A DNA stretch of 64,000 nt from an uncultured Pseudomonadales bacterium (GTDB lineage Bacteria; Pseudomonadota; Gammaproteobacteria; Pseudomonadales; Cellvibrionaceae): the NCBI GenBank assembly GCA_947488935.1, contig CANLBN010000002.1:682001-746000 (forward strand), read 5' to 3'. The notes under the pieces are model-generated. The model had not been told where the DNA came from, made no database searches, and saw nothing but the letters and a program-made list of their open reading frames with translations. A program made the translations under genes and the position numbers. Position 1 is the first letter of the stretch. Each line of letters opens with the position of its first letter. Shown here piece by piece: positions 55,598-64,000 of this stretch.

Positions 55598-56250
55598 CAA
55601 TAATATTCGTCACGGTTACATCGCAGTAATGCATTACAGCTAGCCGCAGAAACCGCACTACCACCCTCGCGACCTAAGAGAGTAATACATTCTATACCGA
55701 GTGATTGATGGCAATCCCATAGTGCTTGCTTAGATTCTGCCGCGCCGACAAAACCTACGGGCATACCTATCACTAAGGCAGGCAGTAGTTCGGGCTCGTT
55801 ATTAAGCTCTTTGAGGTTTTCTAATAGTCGAAATAACGCGGTTGGTGCATTACCTATAATCACAATGCTACCGGCTAGGTGCTGGTTCCATTGTGCAACT
55901 GCAGCCATAGAGCGTGTCTCACCACTTTCTTTTGCACGCTCTATCGCGCGTGGATCATTTAAAAAGCATAGCGGTTCTTCAGTAATCATGCGTTTAGTAA
56001 TGCCCTGTTTTACCATTTCGACATCACATAATATTGTGCACTCTTGTGCCAAAGCCTCCATACCACTGATACAAGCATTTTTACTAAAGCGCACTTGGCT
56101 CGCCAGATGAGGTAAACCCAAGCTATGAATAATGCGCATTACCACCTGCTGTTGTTCTTTATCAAAATGCGATAAGTCGCTAAGCTCTCTTATCTCTGCA
56201 AAGCTTTTTTGTTCGATAATTTTTGGGTTTTTTTCGTAAATAAAAGTCAT
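55597..56250 (-). CDS. cobH: Precorrin-8X methylmutase CobH (CbiC)
   Basis: About 217 residues. It migrates the C11 methyl to C12, giving hydrogenobyrinic (or cobyrinic) acid. Features: RIIHSLGLPHLASQVRF with the catalytic His, ILCDVEMVKQGI, IVIGNAPTALFRLLE, and ALVIGMPVGFVGAAESK with REGGSAVSAA near the end. The ATG at 56250 is preferred to a TTG at 56265, which overlaps the cobK stop. Coupled to cobL by a one-base overlap. Confidence 0.95.
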   Translation of the reverse strand: MTFIYEKNPKIIEQKSFAEIRELSDLSHFDKEQQQVVMRIIHSLGLPHLASQVRFSKNACISGMEALAQECTILCDVEMVKQGITKRMITEEPLCFLNDPRAIERAKESGETRSMAAVAQWNQHLAGSIVIIGNAPTALFRLLENLKELNNEPELLPALVIGMPVGFVGAAESKQALWDCHQSLGIECITLLGREGGSAVSAASCNALLRCNRDEYY

Positions 56251-56261
56251 CTTAGTCACTA

Positions 56262-57017
56262 TCAATTACTAGGCCACATTAAAGAGGCTCTCGTAATAAA
56301 ATCTATACATTCATCGCGCGTAAAAAATAATTGATCGGCACTGGGTAGTGCTGGCCTTTTTAATAGCAACACAGGTATTTCTAGTTCTCGCGCTGCATGC
56401 AACTTTGCTACAGTAGAATCACCACCACTGTTTTTACTAAGAAGCACATCAATATGATTATTACGCATCAAACTGAGCTCATCTTGATAAGAAAACGGGC
56501 CAATAGCTTTTATCCATGTTATGGATTCCGGCAGATCAAATTTTGGAGCGACGGCTGTACGTAAAAATTGCCGCTGTTGTTTGTTTTTGGCTAATCCCGT
56601 TAAAAAATCTTGCTCTAGTTGGCCAGCGGTTAGCAACACTGACTTTTTAGTTGATAGCAATGCCAACACCTCTTGCCAATTATCAACAAACTGCCAACAA
56701 TCGCCTTCTTGCTGTTGCCATTCTCTACGATGAAAACGCCAGTAAGGTATATTGAAAAGTTTACTCGTACTGGCAGCTTTTGTACTCATCGTTTGAGCAT
56801 AAGGGTGTGTAACATCGACAATTGCCGTGATGCTCTCGGTGCGTATAAAATTATCCAAACCACCAAACTGGGTAAAGCCACCACTAATAATCTTACAGGG
56901 TAATTTTGGTACTCTGACCAAACCCGCAATACTGTAGATAATATCTATATTTTTTTGATATAAAGCATCTGCGAGAAAACGGCCATCGGCTGTACCACCT
57001 AGTATGAGTAATTTCAT
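56262..57017 (-). CDS. cobK: Precorrin-6A reductase CobK (CbiJ)
   Basis: 251 residues: LLILGGTADGRFLADALYQ (NADPH-binding-type start), SIAGLVRVPKLPCKIISGGF, VDVTHPYAQTMSTKA, YWRFHRREWQQQEGD, and late VLLSKNSGGDSTVAKLHAA, all characteristic of CobK/CbiJ. It reduces the C18-C19 double bond with NADPH. It follows cbiD by 48 bases and overlaps or abuts cobH. Confidence 0.94.
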   Translation of the reverse strand: MKLLILGGTADGRFLADALYQKNIDIIYSIAGLVRVPKLPCKIISGGFTQFGGLDNFIRTESITAIVDVTHPYAQTMSTKAASTSKLFNIPYWRFHRREWQQQEGDCWQFVDNWQEVLALLSTKKSVLLTAGQLEQDFLTGLAKNKQQRQFLRTAVAPKFDLPESITWIKAIGPFSYQDELSLMRNNHIDVLLSKNSGGDSTVAKLHAARELEIPVLLLKRPALPSADQLFFTRDECIDFITRASLMWPSN

Positions 57018-57065
57018 TGTCTATTTATTTATCGCCTTCTCGTTACCACTTTTAATTAGCATTAG

Positions 57066-58214
57066 CTAATGGGCCTTGGCAACAAAGTTACCCTGCCGAT
57101 CAATGGCTATAACTTCTACAACAATAGTACTTGGAATAATACCTTTTGCGACCTTTAATGCTTGCTCGCACAAATTATGCGCCAAATCGATATTGTTTTT
57201 TTGGCAGTGCTGTAGTGCCTCGATACTTGTATTTGAATGTGTAATTTTTTCACATAGAGCATCCGTAGCACCTAAATTTTTAGCCGTAAATCTTAGGTGC
57301 TCGAAGTCAATTGACGATGCACGACTGTTCAAATCCATATGACCTTGAGCGAGTTTGCTTATTTTGCCAAAGCCTCCACAAATAGATAATTTTTTTATCG
57401 GCATTAGACGACTATTATCTTTACATAGCATTTTTAAGTGCTTTAGCACTGCTCCTGCAAAATCACCCATTTCGATTAATGCCATATTATCTAACTGATA
57501 ATGCTGTTTAATGGCCGCCTCGCTAGTATTACCTGTAGTCGCCGCGATATGACTACAATTATTGGCCGCTGCCACATCAATACCTTGATAAATAGAGGCA
57601 ATCCACGCTGCACAGGAAAAAGGTCTGACAATGCCCGTTGTGCCTAATATAGATAAACCACCAATAATGCCTAGCCGTGGGTTCATCGTTTTTTGAGCAA
57701 TGGCTTCTCCATTTTCTATACCAATTGCTACAATAAATCCGCCTTGGTAGTTGTATTTTTCTGCAAGGTCTCTCAAATGTTCGACGATCATTTTGCGCGG
57801 TATAGGGTTAATTGCAGGTTCTCCAACGCTTAACAATAAACCCTCTTTAGTGACAGTACCTACACCTTTTGCCGCTTTAAACTCAATCTCTGATCCAACA
57901 CTTAGTGCCAGCTCAACAAAGACCGTAGCACCATGAGTAACATCGGGGTCGTCTCCTGCATCCTTTGTGGTACTAACGCAAACGCCCTTGTCAGTTTTTT
58001 TGTAATTATCGATTGAAAGCTCAACGATTTTATTTTGCCGAGTGCTCGATTTACTGTTAGGTAAAGTAATGCTAACAATAATAGGCGACTCTTGTTTTAA
58101 TAAATATATAGCAGCTGCAACAGAACACGCTGTAGCACAGGAACCCGTAGTTAGTCCCGTTTTTAGAGCAGGCGGTTTTTTGCCTTTTTTTGGCTCTCGG
58201 CTTTCATTCCACAT
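57066..58214 (-). CDS. cbiD: Cobalt-precorrin-5B C1-methyltransferase CbiD
   Basis: 382 residues with the hallmark LKTGLTTGSCATACSVAAA at about 18-36, CVSTTKDAGDDPDVTHG, GVGTVTKEGLLLSVGEPAINPIPRKMI, GISIL-like GGLSILGTTGIVRPF, and TTGNTSE. CbiD belongs to the anaerobic/cobalt-early route and replaces CobF. Its presence together with CbiG and CbiX argues that this strain follows that route at least up to the contraction steps. 21 bases after the NicO-type gene. Confidence 0.95.
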   Translation of the reverse strand: MWNESREPKKGKKPPALKTGLTTGSCATACSVAAAIYLLKQESPIIVSITLPNSKSSTRQNKIVELSIDNYKKTDKGVCVSTTKDAGDDPDVTHGATVFVELALSVGSEIEFKAAKGVGTVTKEGLLLSVGEPAINPIPRKMIVEHLRDLAEKYNYQGGFIVAIGIENGEAIAQKTMNPRLGIIGGLSILGTTGIVRPFSCAAWIASIYQGIDVAAANNCSHIAATTGNTSEAAIKQHYQLDNMALIEMGDFAGAVLKHLKMLCKDNSRLMPIKKLSICGGFGKISKLAQGHMDLNSRASSIDFEHLRFTAKNLGATDALCEKITHSNTSIEALQHCQKNNIDLAHNLCEQALKVAKGIIPSTIVVEVIAIDRQGNFVAKAH

Positions 58215-58235
58215 TATTATTTCATATCGTTAAGC

Positions 58236-58949
58236 TTAGATTGTTTTAGCAATTAAAAAGGCACCAACAATAATCGCTGTTAGGGCAATAATATGACGAC
58301 ATAGGGTAAAAATGCGTTGGTAGTATTTATTAAGGTACTGCTGTATCCAGGAAAAACCTAAACCAAATGCCAACATTGATAGGATCACTCCTAAGGAGAA
58401 CACCATTAGATAAGTGATTGCCACGCTTAATTGCCCTGATGTTACAGCAGGAATTAATGCGAGAGCGGGTGCACTACCTGCCAAACCATGTAATACACCA
58501 ATCATTATCGGTTGATGCACTTTTATAATCTCTTCACTTTTATTATCTGTAGAATGTTCATTATTATTTGCTGTGTGAGTATGAGACTCGTCAACCAAAT
58601 GAGTATGCACAATATCATCGTGTTTATGCGTCACAAGGTTAATCTTAAGCTTTCGAAAGCGCCAAAAAAAACTGACACCTAAGACAATTAACAAAGCACC
58701 TACCATAATCTCTGCCCAATACTGGAGATTATCTGGAATAGCTAAACCTAAGCCAAACAGTAAAAAGCCCGAGGCAAGTAAAATACCACCATGCCCCAAC
58801 GCCCAATGTAGGCTAAAGAATAAGGTTTTCTTTATACTTGGGCTTTGATTAGCCAATGCTGATATAGCCATTACATGATCGGCATCTAAAGCATGTAATA
58901 AACCTAAGCCAAAACCCAATATTATTAGAGGAAGCCATTCAATTAACAT
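58236..58949 (-). CDS. NicO/UreH-like nickel-cobalt permease
   Basis: 237-residue membrane protein with six or so helices. The first helix has LHALDADHVMAIS, an H-x4-D-H signature of nickel/cobalt transporters, and helix 2 has ALGHGG. A cytosolic or periplasmic loop rich in His (THKHDDIVHTHLVDESHTHTA) lies at about 105-130, followed by GVLHGLAGSAPALALIP. It probably imports or exports Co2+ for the pathway, given its place inside the riboswitch-led cob operon. Overlaps cobB by 11 bases. Direction of transport is inferred. Confidence 0.85.
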   Translation of the reverse strand: MLIEWLPLIILGFGLGLLHALDADHVMAISALANQSPSIKKTLFFSLHWALGHGGILLASGFLLFGLGLAIPDNLQYWAEIMVGALLIVLGVSFFWRFRKLKINLVTHKHDDIVHTHLVDESHTHTANNNEHSTDNKSEEIIKVHQPIMIGVLHGLAGSAPALALIPAVTSGQLSVAITYLMVFSLGVILSMLAFGLGFSWIQQYLNKYYQRIFTLCRHIIALTAIIVGAFLIAKTI

Positions 58950-60363
58950 AATTTTTCTCTGTATATTTATCTTTTTGAAGATCCACTTTTTTATTTAGGG
59001 AGCTTCTGAATAAGTTGATGATTGCCTCTGGATTTGAAGGAAAAAACAAATGCAGATAAGTTGCCGTTAAATTTTTCTCGCGATAAATAGGCTCCCCTGG
59101 TGCTGGGTGGCGCTGTCTGATACCCGAGGCAATTGGAGCTATAGCGAGCGAACTACGGGAGCGGTGGTGAGCATGACCGCGAATCTCGCCCTCTGGCAAA
59201 GGTGCTGTTTGCATACCCTGACAACCGCGCTTACCCCGCATGGCGCCCTCACCTTTTAATAAGCCTGCCATTATATAAGTGTTATCGTCTAAATCGGTCA
59301 AGCTATCAAGTGTGTAAAGAAAGCCGCCACACTCAGCTAAGATCACTACTTCTTGTTCAAAAAAATCTCTGATCGAGCTTAACATTGATGTATTTTCTGA
59401 TAATGCTTTTGCATGCAGCTCGGGATAGCCACCGGGTAACCAAATGACATCGGCGTTTGGTACGACGGCGTCTTTAATCGGTGAAAAGAAAATAAGTGTT
59501 GCACCTAAGCTTTCTAAAAAACGGGTATTGGCATCATAAATAAAACTAAAAGCCTCATCACGAGCAATAGCGACGGTTATATTAACCAGTGGTTTATTGT
59601 CTATGCCGGCTTGTTTGGGCGACATGTTCTCTTCAGCTGGTAAAAATTCGACAGGTTTGATGTTTTCAATAAATGCCAAAGCACCGGTTTGCTCTAATAG
59701 ATCGGCGCCTTTCTCAAAACGCTCTTCTAGCTCTTCTTTGACTTCGTTTGCCTGTACAAGTCCTAAATGCCTCTCGGGTAGCGCTATTGCTTCAGAGCGT
59801 GATACTGAAAATAAAAAAGATAAATCATTGGGCAGTGCTTGTTCGATGAGTTCTCGATGTCTAATAGAGCCGCAGTTGTTAGCAATTAAACCCGCAAATT
59901 CAATATCGTCCCTAAAATTTGCTAAGCCAGCAACCACCGCAGCCGCTGTCTGTGCCATACCTTTTACATCCATAACAAGCGCAATAGGAATAGAAAAACG
60001 AGCGGCTAAATCTGCACTAGAAGGTTCACCATCAAATAAACCCATAGCCCCTTCAATTAAAATTAAGTCGGCAGTTTGTGCGGCCTTATAGAGCTGGTTT
60101 TGGCACCATTGCTCACCGGCCATCCACATATCTAGGGGAACGACGTCTTGCCCAGAGGCTTGTGCTAAAATTTGCGGGTCTAGATAATCGGGGCCTGTTT
60201 TAAAAATGCGTACGGTTTTACCTTGCCGACTTAGCAGGCGTGCCAAGGCTGCTGTCACCGTCGTTTTCCCCTGGCCCGACGCTGGAGCCGATAAAAACAA
60301 TGCGGGACAAGCTACACTTTTTTTCGTGTAAAATTTGGCGTTAGCATCGGTGTGTGCATTCAT
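58939..60363 (-). CDS. cobB: Cobyrinic/hydrogenobyrinic acid a,c-diamide synthase CobB (CbiA)
   Basis: 474-residue ATP- and glutamine-dependent amidase for side chains a and c. BioD-like P-loop LSAPASGQGKTTVTAALARLL, IFKTGPDYLDPQI, LIEGAMGLFDGE, and the class I amidotransferase domain with LPGGYPELHAKAL and LAECGGFLYTLDSL (nucleophile Cys), plus late AGLLKGEGAMRGKRG and HAHHRSR. The substrate (metal-free or cobalt form) depends on the route. One-base overlap with cobO. Confidence 0.95.
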   Translation of the reverse strand: MNAHTDANAKFYTKKSVACPALFLSAPASGQGKTTVTAALARLLSRQGKTVRIFKTGPDYLDPQILAQASGQDVVPLDMWMAGEQWCQNQLYKAAQTADLILIEGAMGLFDGEPSSADLAARFSIPIALVMDVKGMAQTAAAVVAGLANFRDDIEFAGLIANNCGSIRHRELIEQALPNDLSFLFSVSRSEAIALPERHLGLVQANEVKEELEERFEKGADLLEQTGALAFIENIKPVEFLPAEENMSPKQAGIDNKPLVNITVAIARDEAFSFIYDANTRFLESLGATLIFFSPIKDAVVPNADVIWLPGGYPELHAKALSENTSMLSSIRDFFEQEVVILAECGGFLYTLDSLTDLDDNTYIMAGLLKGEGAMRGKRGCQGMQTAPLPEGEIRGHAHHRSRSSLAIAPIASGIRQRHPAPGEPIYREKNLTATYLHLFFPSNPEAIINLFRSSLNKKVDLQKDKYTEKNYVN

Positions 60364-60959
60364 TAATACTCGATCCCCTTTTGTGCCTTAACACCCAAAC
60401 GAAAGGCATGACGCTCATCTTGTACAACCGATATAGTGTCGGCAATATCTTGTAAGGGTACGCTCATTGTGCGGCCTGTGATGATGACATTTTGGAATTT
60501 AGGCCGAGATTTTAGTGCTGCCACAACGGGTTCGACATCAAGGTAGCCATATTTAAACATATAGCTCATTTCATCAAAAACCAGCATGTCGTAGCTATCG
60601 TCTTGTAGCAGTTGTTGCGCAACACTCCAAGCCTTTTGAGCAGCCTCAATATCCTGTTGTTTATCCTGAGTCTCCCAAGTAAAACCGTGGCCCATAACGT
60701 GCCAATCAATCATGGGGTGGTCTTTAAAAAATTTATACTCGCCGGTTTCGCTGCGACCTTTAATAAATTGGATAACAGCGCATTTTTTACCATGTCCTAC
60801 AGAGCGGGCCATCGTGCCAAAGGCAGAACTACTTTTGCCCTTGCCATTTCCTTTTAACAAAATTAATACACCACGTTCTTCGTTTGCATCGGCAATTTTC
60901 TTATCCATTACGGCTTTTTTAGCGAGCATACGGCTTTTGTATTTATCGGTTTCTGTCAT
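60363..60959 (-). CDS. cobO: Cob(I)yrinic acid a,c-diamide adenosyltransferase CobO (BtuR/CobA)
   Basis: 198 residues with the RecA-like P-loop LLKGNGKGKSSSAFGTMARSVGHGK, VIQFIKGRSETGEY, DMLVFDEMSYMFKYGYLDVE and NVIITGRTMS. It transfers the adenosyl group from ATP to the Co(I) corrinoid. An N-terminal tail of about 25 charged residues is typical. 55 bases after the chelatase gene. Confidence 0.95.
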   Translation of the reverse strand: MTETDKYKSRMLAKKAVMDKKIADANEERGVLILLKGNGKGKSSSAFGTMARSVGHGKKCAVIQFIKGRSETGEYKFFKDHPMIDWHVMGHGFTWETQDKQQDIEAAQKAWSVAQQLLQDDSYDMLVFDEMSYMFKYGYLDVEPVVAALKSRPKFQNVIITGRTMSVPLQDIADTISVVQDERHAFRLGVKAQKGIEY

Positions 60960-61014
60960 TTTTAATACACTTTATTTAGTTTTTTAAGCTGTCGATTTTG
61001 TGAGCGTTTAATGC

Positions 61015-62841
61015 TTACTCTATAAATAGAGGGATGTAGTCGGCGTGCAAAGTGTTTGCAATTGACTGCCCCCTACCTCGCTTAACAGGCGCTTTTTCGG
61101 TGTCAATTACGATCACCTCGCCCAGTAATTTTTTATGCTCAAATTTTTGTGTTGTTCTACCATCGGTAATTAGATAAGTTTTAATCATTAATTCGGGCGA
61201 CTGTCGATAATGTTTTTGCTGCAATTCTAATGCACTATCAAGCACATCGCATAATGGTGTACCACCACTGGCAGTAATAGTATCTAACCAAGCGCGTAAT
61301 TGTTTAGGTGATTTTGTTTGAGGTAATAATGTTTTTACCTGTTGGTTACCAAAACCTAAAACTGTTAGCTGTTCACGCTTCAGGTACGCTGTTTTTGCAA
61401 TGGATATTACCGATGCTTTTGCATCTGCGAGTAATTTATTTTGTAAAGTAGAGGCTGATGTATCTAATAATATTAGATGCAAAACAGGCTGCCCTACTTT
61501 TGCACGACGATAGCGCAGCTCCCTCAGTGGCCATTGTCCTATATTTGCAACAAAACTATTAAACCAATCTATTGAACGACTATTAGTACTACCAAGCCTT
61601 CCTTTACTAGCGTGTATTTTTGTTGACGGGGATTTTTTTAATCCCGCTTTCGCTATATTTTGATATGAACTCACTTGTGCACTTTTATCAGCAAGGTAGC
61701 GTGTAGTTTTATGAGTAGGCACTTTTTTTAAGCGCTCTTCTAATAACCGTGAGCACATATCTGAGCTTAACTGCTGTTGGCCTTGCATTTGCCCCCAGTC
61801 ACCCTGTGCGCTTTTTTTTTGCGCTGTCGTGTCTAGATTGCTGTTTTCGCCCACGCTAGGGCTTGAATGCGAGTTTGCTGGACGTGTAAAAGGGCTTTGC
61901 CGGTCTTCCTTTTTACTTTCTGGATCTTTTGATGTGTTATTGGGTGGAGACTGTCTACGGTGAGCGAGTACTAAATCTTCGACGGCATCAATGTCCTTCA
62001 ATGTTACCATTGGCCTATTTTCTAGCTCTTGGTCTATGCCATTTATTTGCCAAGCGGCATGGGCAAGTGCAGCGCGATACCATACGATATCAGCACGTAA
62101 ACCCTCCACATTAGCTTGTTGGCAACGCTCAGCAATGACCCTTCTTAATTCATCGCTAAAGCTAACAGATGGCAATGTATTTTTAGCACTTATAATTCTG
62201 GCTTTTAAAGTCTCTTGCTCGGTTTTATAGTGATCAATAAACCCTTGCCGATTTGTGTCAAATGCTTCTCGGCGTTTAACAATGGCAACACGTTCATCAA
62301 GGCTATACTCGTTACTCAAATGTACCGAAAAACCAAATCGATCATGCAGCTGCGGTCTTAGCTCCCCCTCATCTGGGTTCATGCTACCTAACAGTAAAAA
62401 TTGTGCTGGATGGCTATGGCTAATGCCATCGCGCTCGACAACATTAGTGCCACTGACCGAAACATCCAATAATAAATCGACTAGGTTATCGGGCAATAAA
62501 TTAACTTCATCAACATACAATACGCCACTATTTGCCTTTGCCAGCAAACCTTCTTGAAAACTTACTTGCTGCTTTTTTAAGACATCTTGTAGATTAAGTG
62601 TACCGACTAACATCTCCTCAGTAGCACCTAAAGGGAGTGTGATAAAAGGTGTTGCCCTGCTGTCATGAGTAAGAGGGGTGATATCTGCTAAGCTACGAGC
62701 TAATGTCGATTTTGCCGAGCCTCTAGGGCCGCTCACTAACACACCGCCAACGGCTGGGTTGATCGTTGACAAAATAAGAGCTAGCTTAAATAAAGGTTGC
62801 CCTACAATAGCCGTAAAAGGAAAGTTAAGCTCTGGCATCAT
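61015..62841 (-). CDS. Fused ChlI/ChlD-like AAA+ and VWA chelatase subunit, probable CobN partner
   Basis: 608 residues. AAA+ domain (about 1-290): VLVSGPRGSAKSTLARSLAD, VLYVDEVNLLPDNLVDLLL, LLGSMNPDEGELRPQLHDRFG. A Pro/Ser/Gln-rich linker (about 300-410) leads to a VWA domain (about 435-608) with MIDAS DTSAS, a TPLC Thr and LITDGRTT. This is the magnesium-chelatase I-D architecture; with CobN encoded in the other operon and CobS/CobT absent, it most likely powers cobalt insertion. Two ATGs (62841, 62838). It overlaps cbtA's end by 17 bases. Confidence 0.88.
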   Translation of the reverse strand: MMPELNFPFTAIVGQPLFKLALILSTINPAVGGVLVSGPRGSAKSTLARSLADITPLTHDSRATPFITLPLGATEEMLVGTLNLQDVLKKQQVSFQEGLLAKANSGVLYVDEVNLLPDNLVDLLLDVSVSGTNVVERDGISHSHPAQFLLLGSMNPDEGELRPQLHDRFGFSVHLSNEYSLDERVAIVKRREAFDTNRQGFIDHYKTEQETLKARIISAKNTLPSVSFSDELRRVIAERCQQANVEGLRADIVWYRAALAHAAWQINGIDQELENRPMVTLKDIDAVEDLVLAHRRQSPPNNTSKDPESKKEDRQSPFTRPANSHSSPSVGENSNLDTTAQKKSAQGDWGQMQGQQQLSSDMCSRLLEERLKKVPTHKTTRYLADKSAQVSSYQNIAKAGLKKSPSTKIHASKGRLGSTNSRSIDWFNSFVANIGQWPLRELRYRRAKVGQPVLHLILLDTSASTLQNKLLADAKASVISIAKTAYLKREQLTVLGFGNQQVKTLLPQTKSPKQLRAWLDTITASGGTPLCDVLDSALELQQKHYRQSPELMIKTYLITDGRTTQKFEHKKLLGEVIVIDTEKAPVKRGRGQSIANTLHADYIPLFIE

Positions 62842-63559
62842 TGTGATTAACCACGATTCCTTTAAACACCCATCGATTTAAAACCCATGCAGCTACCAAG
62901 CCCAGAGCAAGCCAAAACAACAAATTACTAAGGGCACTATTAACAATAAATTGTGAGTGCAAACTGGTAAGGGCCTCTACAGCACTTGGATCGGGGTGTG
63001 CAAATGCAGGCCCCTCATGATGTGGGATATTAACGATATAAGGAATGATCAACGCAACCAAACCAAGCGCTTTATATTTAATTGGAGCAAAACTAATAAT
63101 TAACAGGCCAATGGCAACACCTACTACGGCCAGCACCCACCACAGTTGGCGCTTTTCCAGTGCCGCGGCTTCGATACCCGGTATCTCAGGCGGCAACCCA
63201 ATAGCAGGGGCAACAAATACTGCAACAAAACCTGCGCCACCCCAAAGAATCCCCTTGGGTAAAGACAATGTCGTGATACCACTGAGTTGCAAATGGCTCA
63301 TTAACGCTAATAAAATTGCGGCAAAACCAATGCCTGCCGATACATTGGCAAAAACCGTATAGAGAGTTCTCTCAAAGCCGTCTTCGGGTGCCCAAGCTTC
63401 AGCACTGTGATCATGGCTGCCGTGGTCATGCCCTGCAACTTCATAGGTTTCTGCCGCAAAGATAATTGGGTTAACAGTGGTAATTTGCGCCACACTTAGG
63501 ACTAAGCCTGCAAGCAAACCGACCAATAGGGCACTGTAAATAATTCGTCGAAATATCAT
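62825..63559 (-). CDS. cbtA: Cobalt transporter subunit CbtA
   Basis: About 244 residues with five or six membrane helices; a periplasmic His cluster (GHDHGSHDHSAE) lies near residue 45 after the first helix. FANVSAGIGFAAILLALMSH, PEIPGIEAA, QLWWVLAVVGVAIGL and a final helix fit CbtA, the large subunit of a B12-regulated cobalt uptake system. The ATG at 63559 (GAGAA five bases upstream) is preferred to a TTG seven codons earlier. Forms a pair with CbtB, encoded 159 bases upstream. Confidence 0.9.
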   Translation of the reverse strand: MIFRRIIYSALLVGLLAGLVLSVAQITTVNPIIFAAETYEVAGHDHGSHDHSAEAWAPEDGFERTLYTVFANVSAGIGFAAILLALMSHLQLSGITTLSLPKGILWGGAGFVAVFVAPAIGLPPEIPGIEAAALEKRQLWWVLAVVGVAIGLLIISFAPIKYKALGLVALIIPYIVNIPHHEGPAFAHPDPSAVEALTSLHSQFIVNSALSNLLFWLALGLVAAWVLNRWVFKGIVVNHNDARA

Positions 63560-63718
63560 AATATTCTCGATTTTATACAACTTTAAAGCTAATTGCTGGT
63601 TTTATAGGAGTAGTAAAGCCCACAATTAAAGGGAGCTCTAGCGCCAAACCCAATACAATATTTTAAAGAATCGCTCTGTTAAGGTTATTTAAATTAAAAA
63701 ATAAACATTAAAAGAGAA

Positions 63719-63913
63719 TTAATGGCAGGGAAAGGCAAGTGCATGGCGCGAGTCATGGGCTGCATTGTGAGCTGCCTCTACTGGCATAAAGCCCACTGCG
63801 AATATAATGACTAGCCCAAAAGCTAAGGCACCTACTGTCTGCATTGGCGAGGCGACAACGGCTTTAGCTTGAGACTCGGCTGGTAAACCTGAGCTTGATG
63901 AATTTGATAACAT
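63719..63913 (-). CDS. cbtB: Cobalt transporter subunit CbtB
   Basis: 64 residues: one membrane helix (about 22-45, TVGALAFGLVIIFAVGFM) and the family C-terminus VEAAHNAAHDSRHALAFPCH with conserved His residues and Cys for cobalt. The ATG at 63913 has AAGGA seven bases upstream; the ATG two codons earlier is too close to that site. First gene of the operon, behind a cobalamin riboswitch that should shut it off when B12 is plentiful. Confidence 0.92.
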   Translation of the reverse strand: MLSNSSSSGLPAESQAKAVVASPMQTVGALAFGLVIIFAVGFMPVEAAHNAAHDSRHALAFPCH

Positions 63914-63966
63914 ATACATATCCTTTTATGCACCCACCGTACATATTTGATTGATGAAATGGACCC

Positions 63967-64000
63967 AGGCCGGTCTTCGGGCTAAAAGGGGAAGTGGCTA
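63967..64000 (-). promoter_or_regulatory. Cobalamin riboswitch (3' part, continues beyond the window)
   Basis: Read on the minus strand, the B12 box AGCCCGAAGACCGGCC (63967-63984 region) matches the consensus rAGYCMGgAgaCCkGC, and AGCCACTTCCCC just 5' of it fits the conserved helix before the box. It ends about 50 bases before the cbtB start. The 5' half lies right of the window. It should control cbtB-cbtA and probably the long cob operon. Confidence 0.85.

Overview
The window looks like a chromosomal segment of a moderately AT-rich, aerobic, probably marine gammaproteobacterium. This rests on the gene families present (RIO-type kinase, thermostable-haemolysin family, GltS, CbtA/CbtB, PQQ synthesis, an O2-dependent BluB domain); base composition was judged by eye, not computed. 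No rRNA, tRNA, CRISPR array or intact insertion sequence was seen.

Layout. 1-8.4 kb: the 3' part of a type I GAPDH gene, a lipoprotein lipase/esterase, a glutamate symporter, a GIY-YIG protein, and a run of small poorly known minus-strand genes. Two 43-base elements with matching ends lie between these small genes and resemble integron cassette junctions. 8.4-12.3 kb: a minus-strand unit encoding a ferric-reductase-like flavohaem protein, a small c-type cytochrome and an overlooked 27-residue membrane peptide. Two MarR-family regulators and a small membrane protein gene share a 19-base operator-like sequence with this unit. 12.4-23.3 kb: a dense signalling block with two c-di-GMP enzymes, three stand-alone receiver proteins, three histidine kinases and one orphan solute-binding protein. 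23.5-26.4 kb: a RIO-like kinase and an SLC13/RCK permease.

26.7-30.4 kb: a PQQ locus in the order A-B-D-E-C. It includes a 27-residue PqqA that is easily missed, and the remnant of a MoxR-like ATPase abuts pqqC. 31.3-37.5 kb: a compact divergent operon of a thermostable-haemolysin-family protein, a short AMP-forming acyl ligase, a haem-oxygenase-like diiron protein, an SDR and a TPR protein, followed by an OmpR/QseBC-type two-component pair. I read it as a small uncharacterised acyl-derived biosynthetic system, and it is the strongest novelty candidate here.

37.5-64 kb: nearly complete cobalamin synthesis in two long minus-strand operons, plus a plus-strand group with cbiX. One operon runs cobW-cobN-cobQ-cobC-(precorrin-2 dehydrogenase::BluB fusion)-cbiB. 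The other runs cbtB-cbtA-chlI/D-cobO-cobB-nicO-cbiD-cobK-cobH-cobL-cobI-cbiG-cobJ-cobM and is preceded by a cobalamin riboswitch whose B12 box is visible at the right edge. The pathway mixes early cobalt insertion (CbiX, CbiD, CbiG, precorrin-2 dehydrogenase) with the late-insertion chelatase (CobN plus ChlI/D). Cobalt supply is covered by CbtAB, a NicO-type permease, a CobW GTPase and several His-rich proteins.
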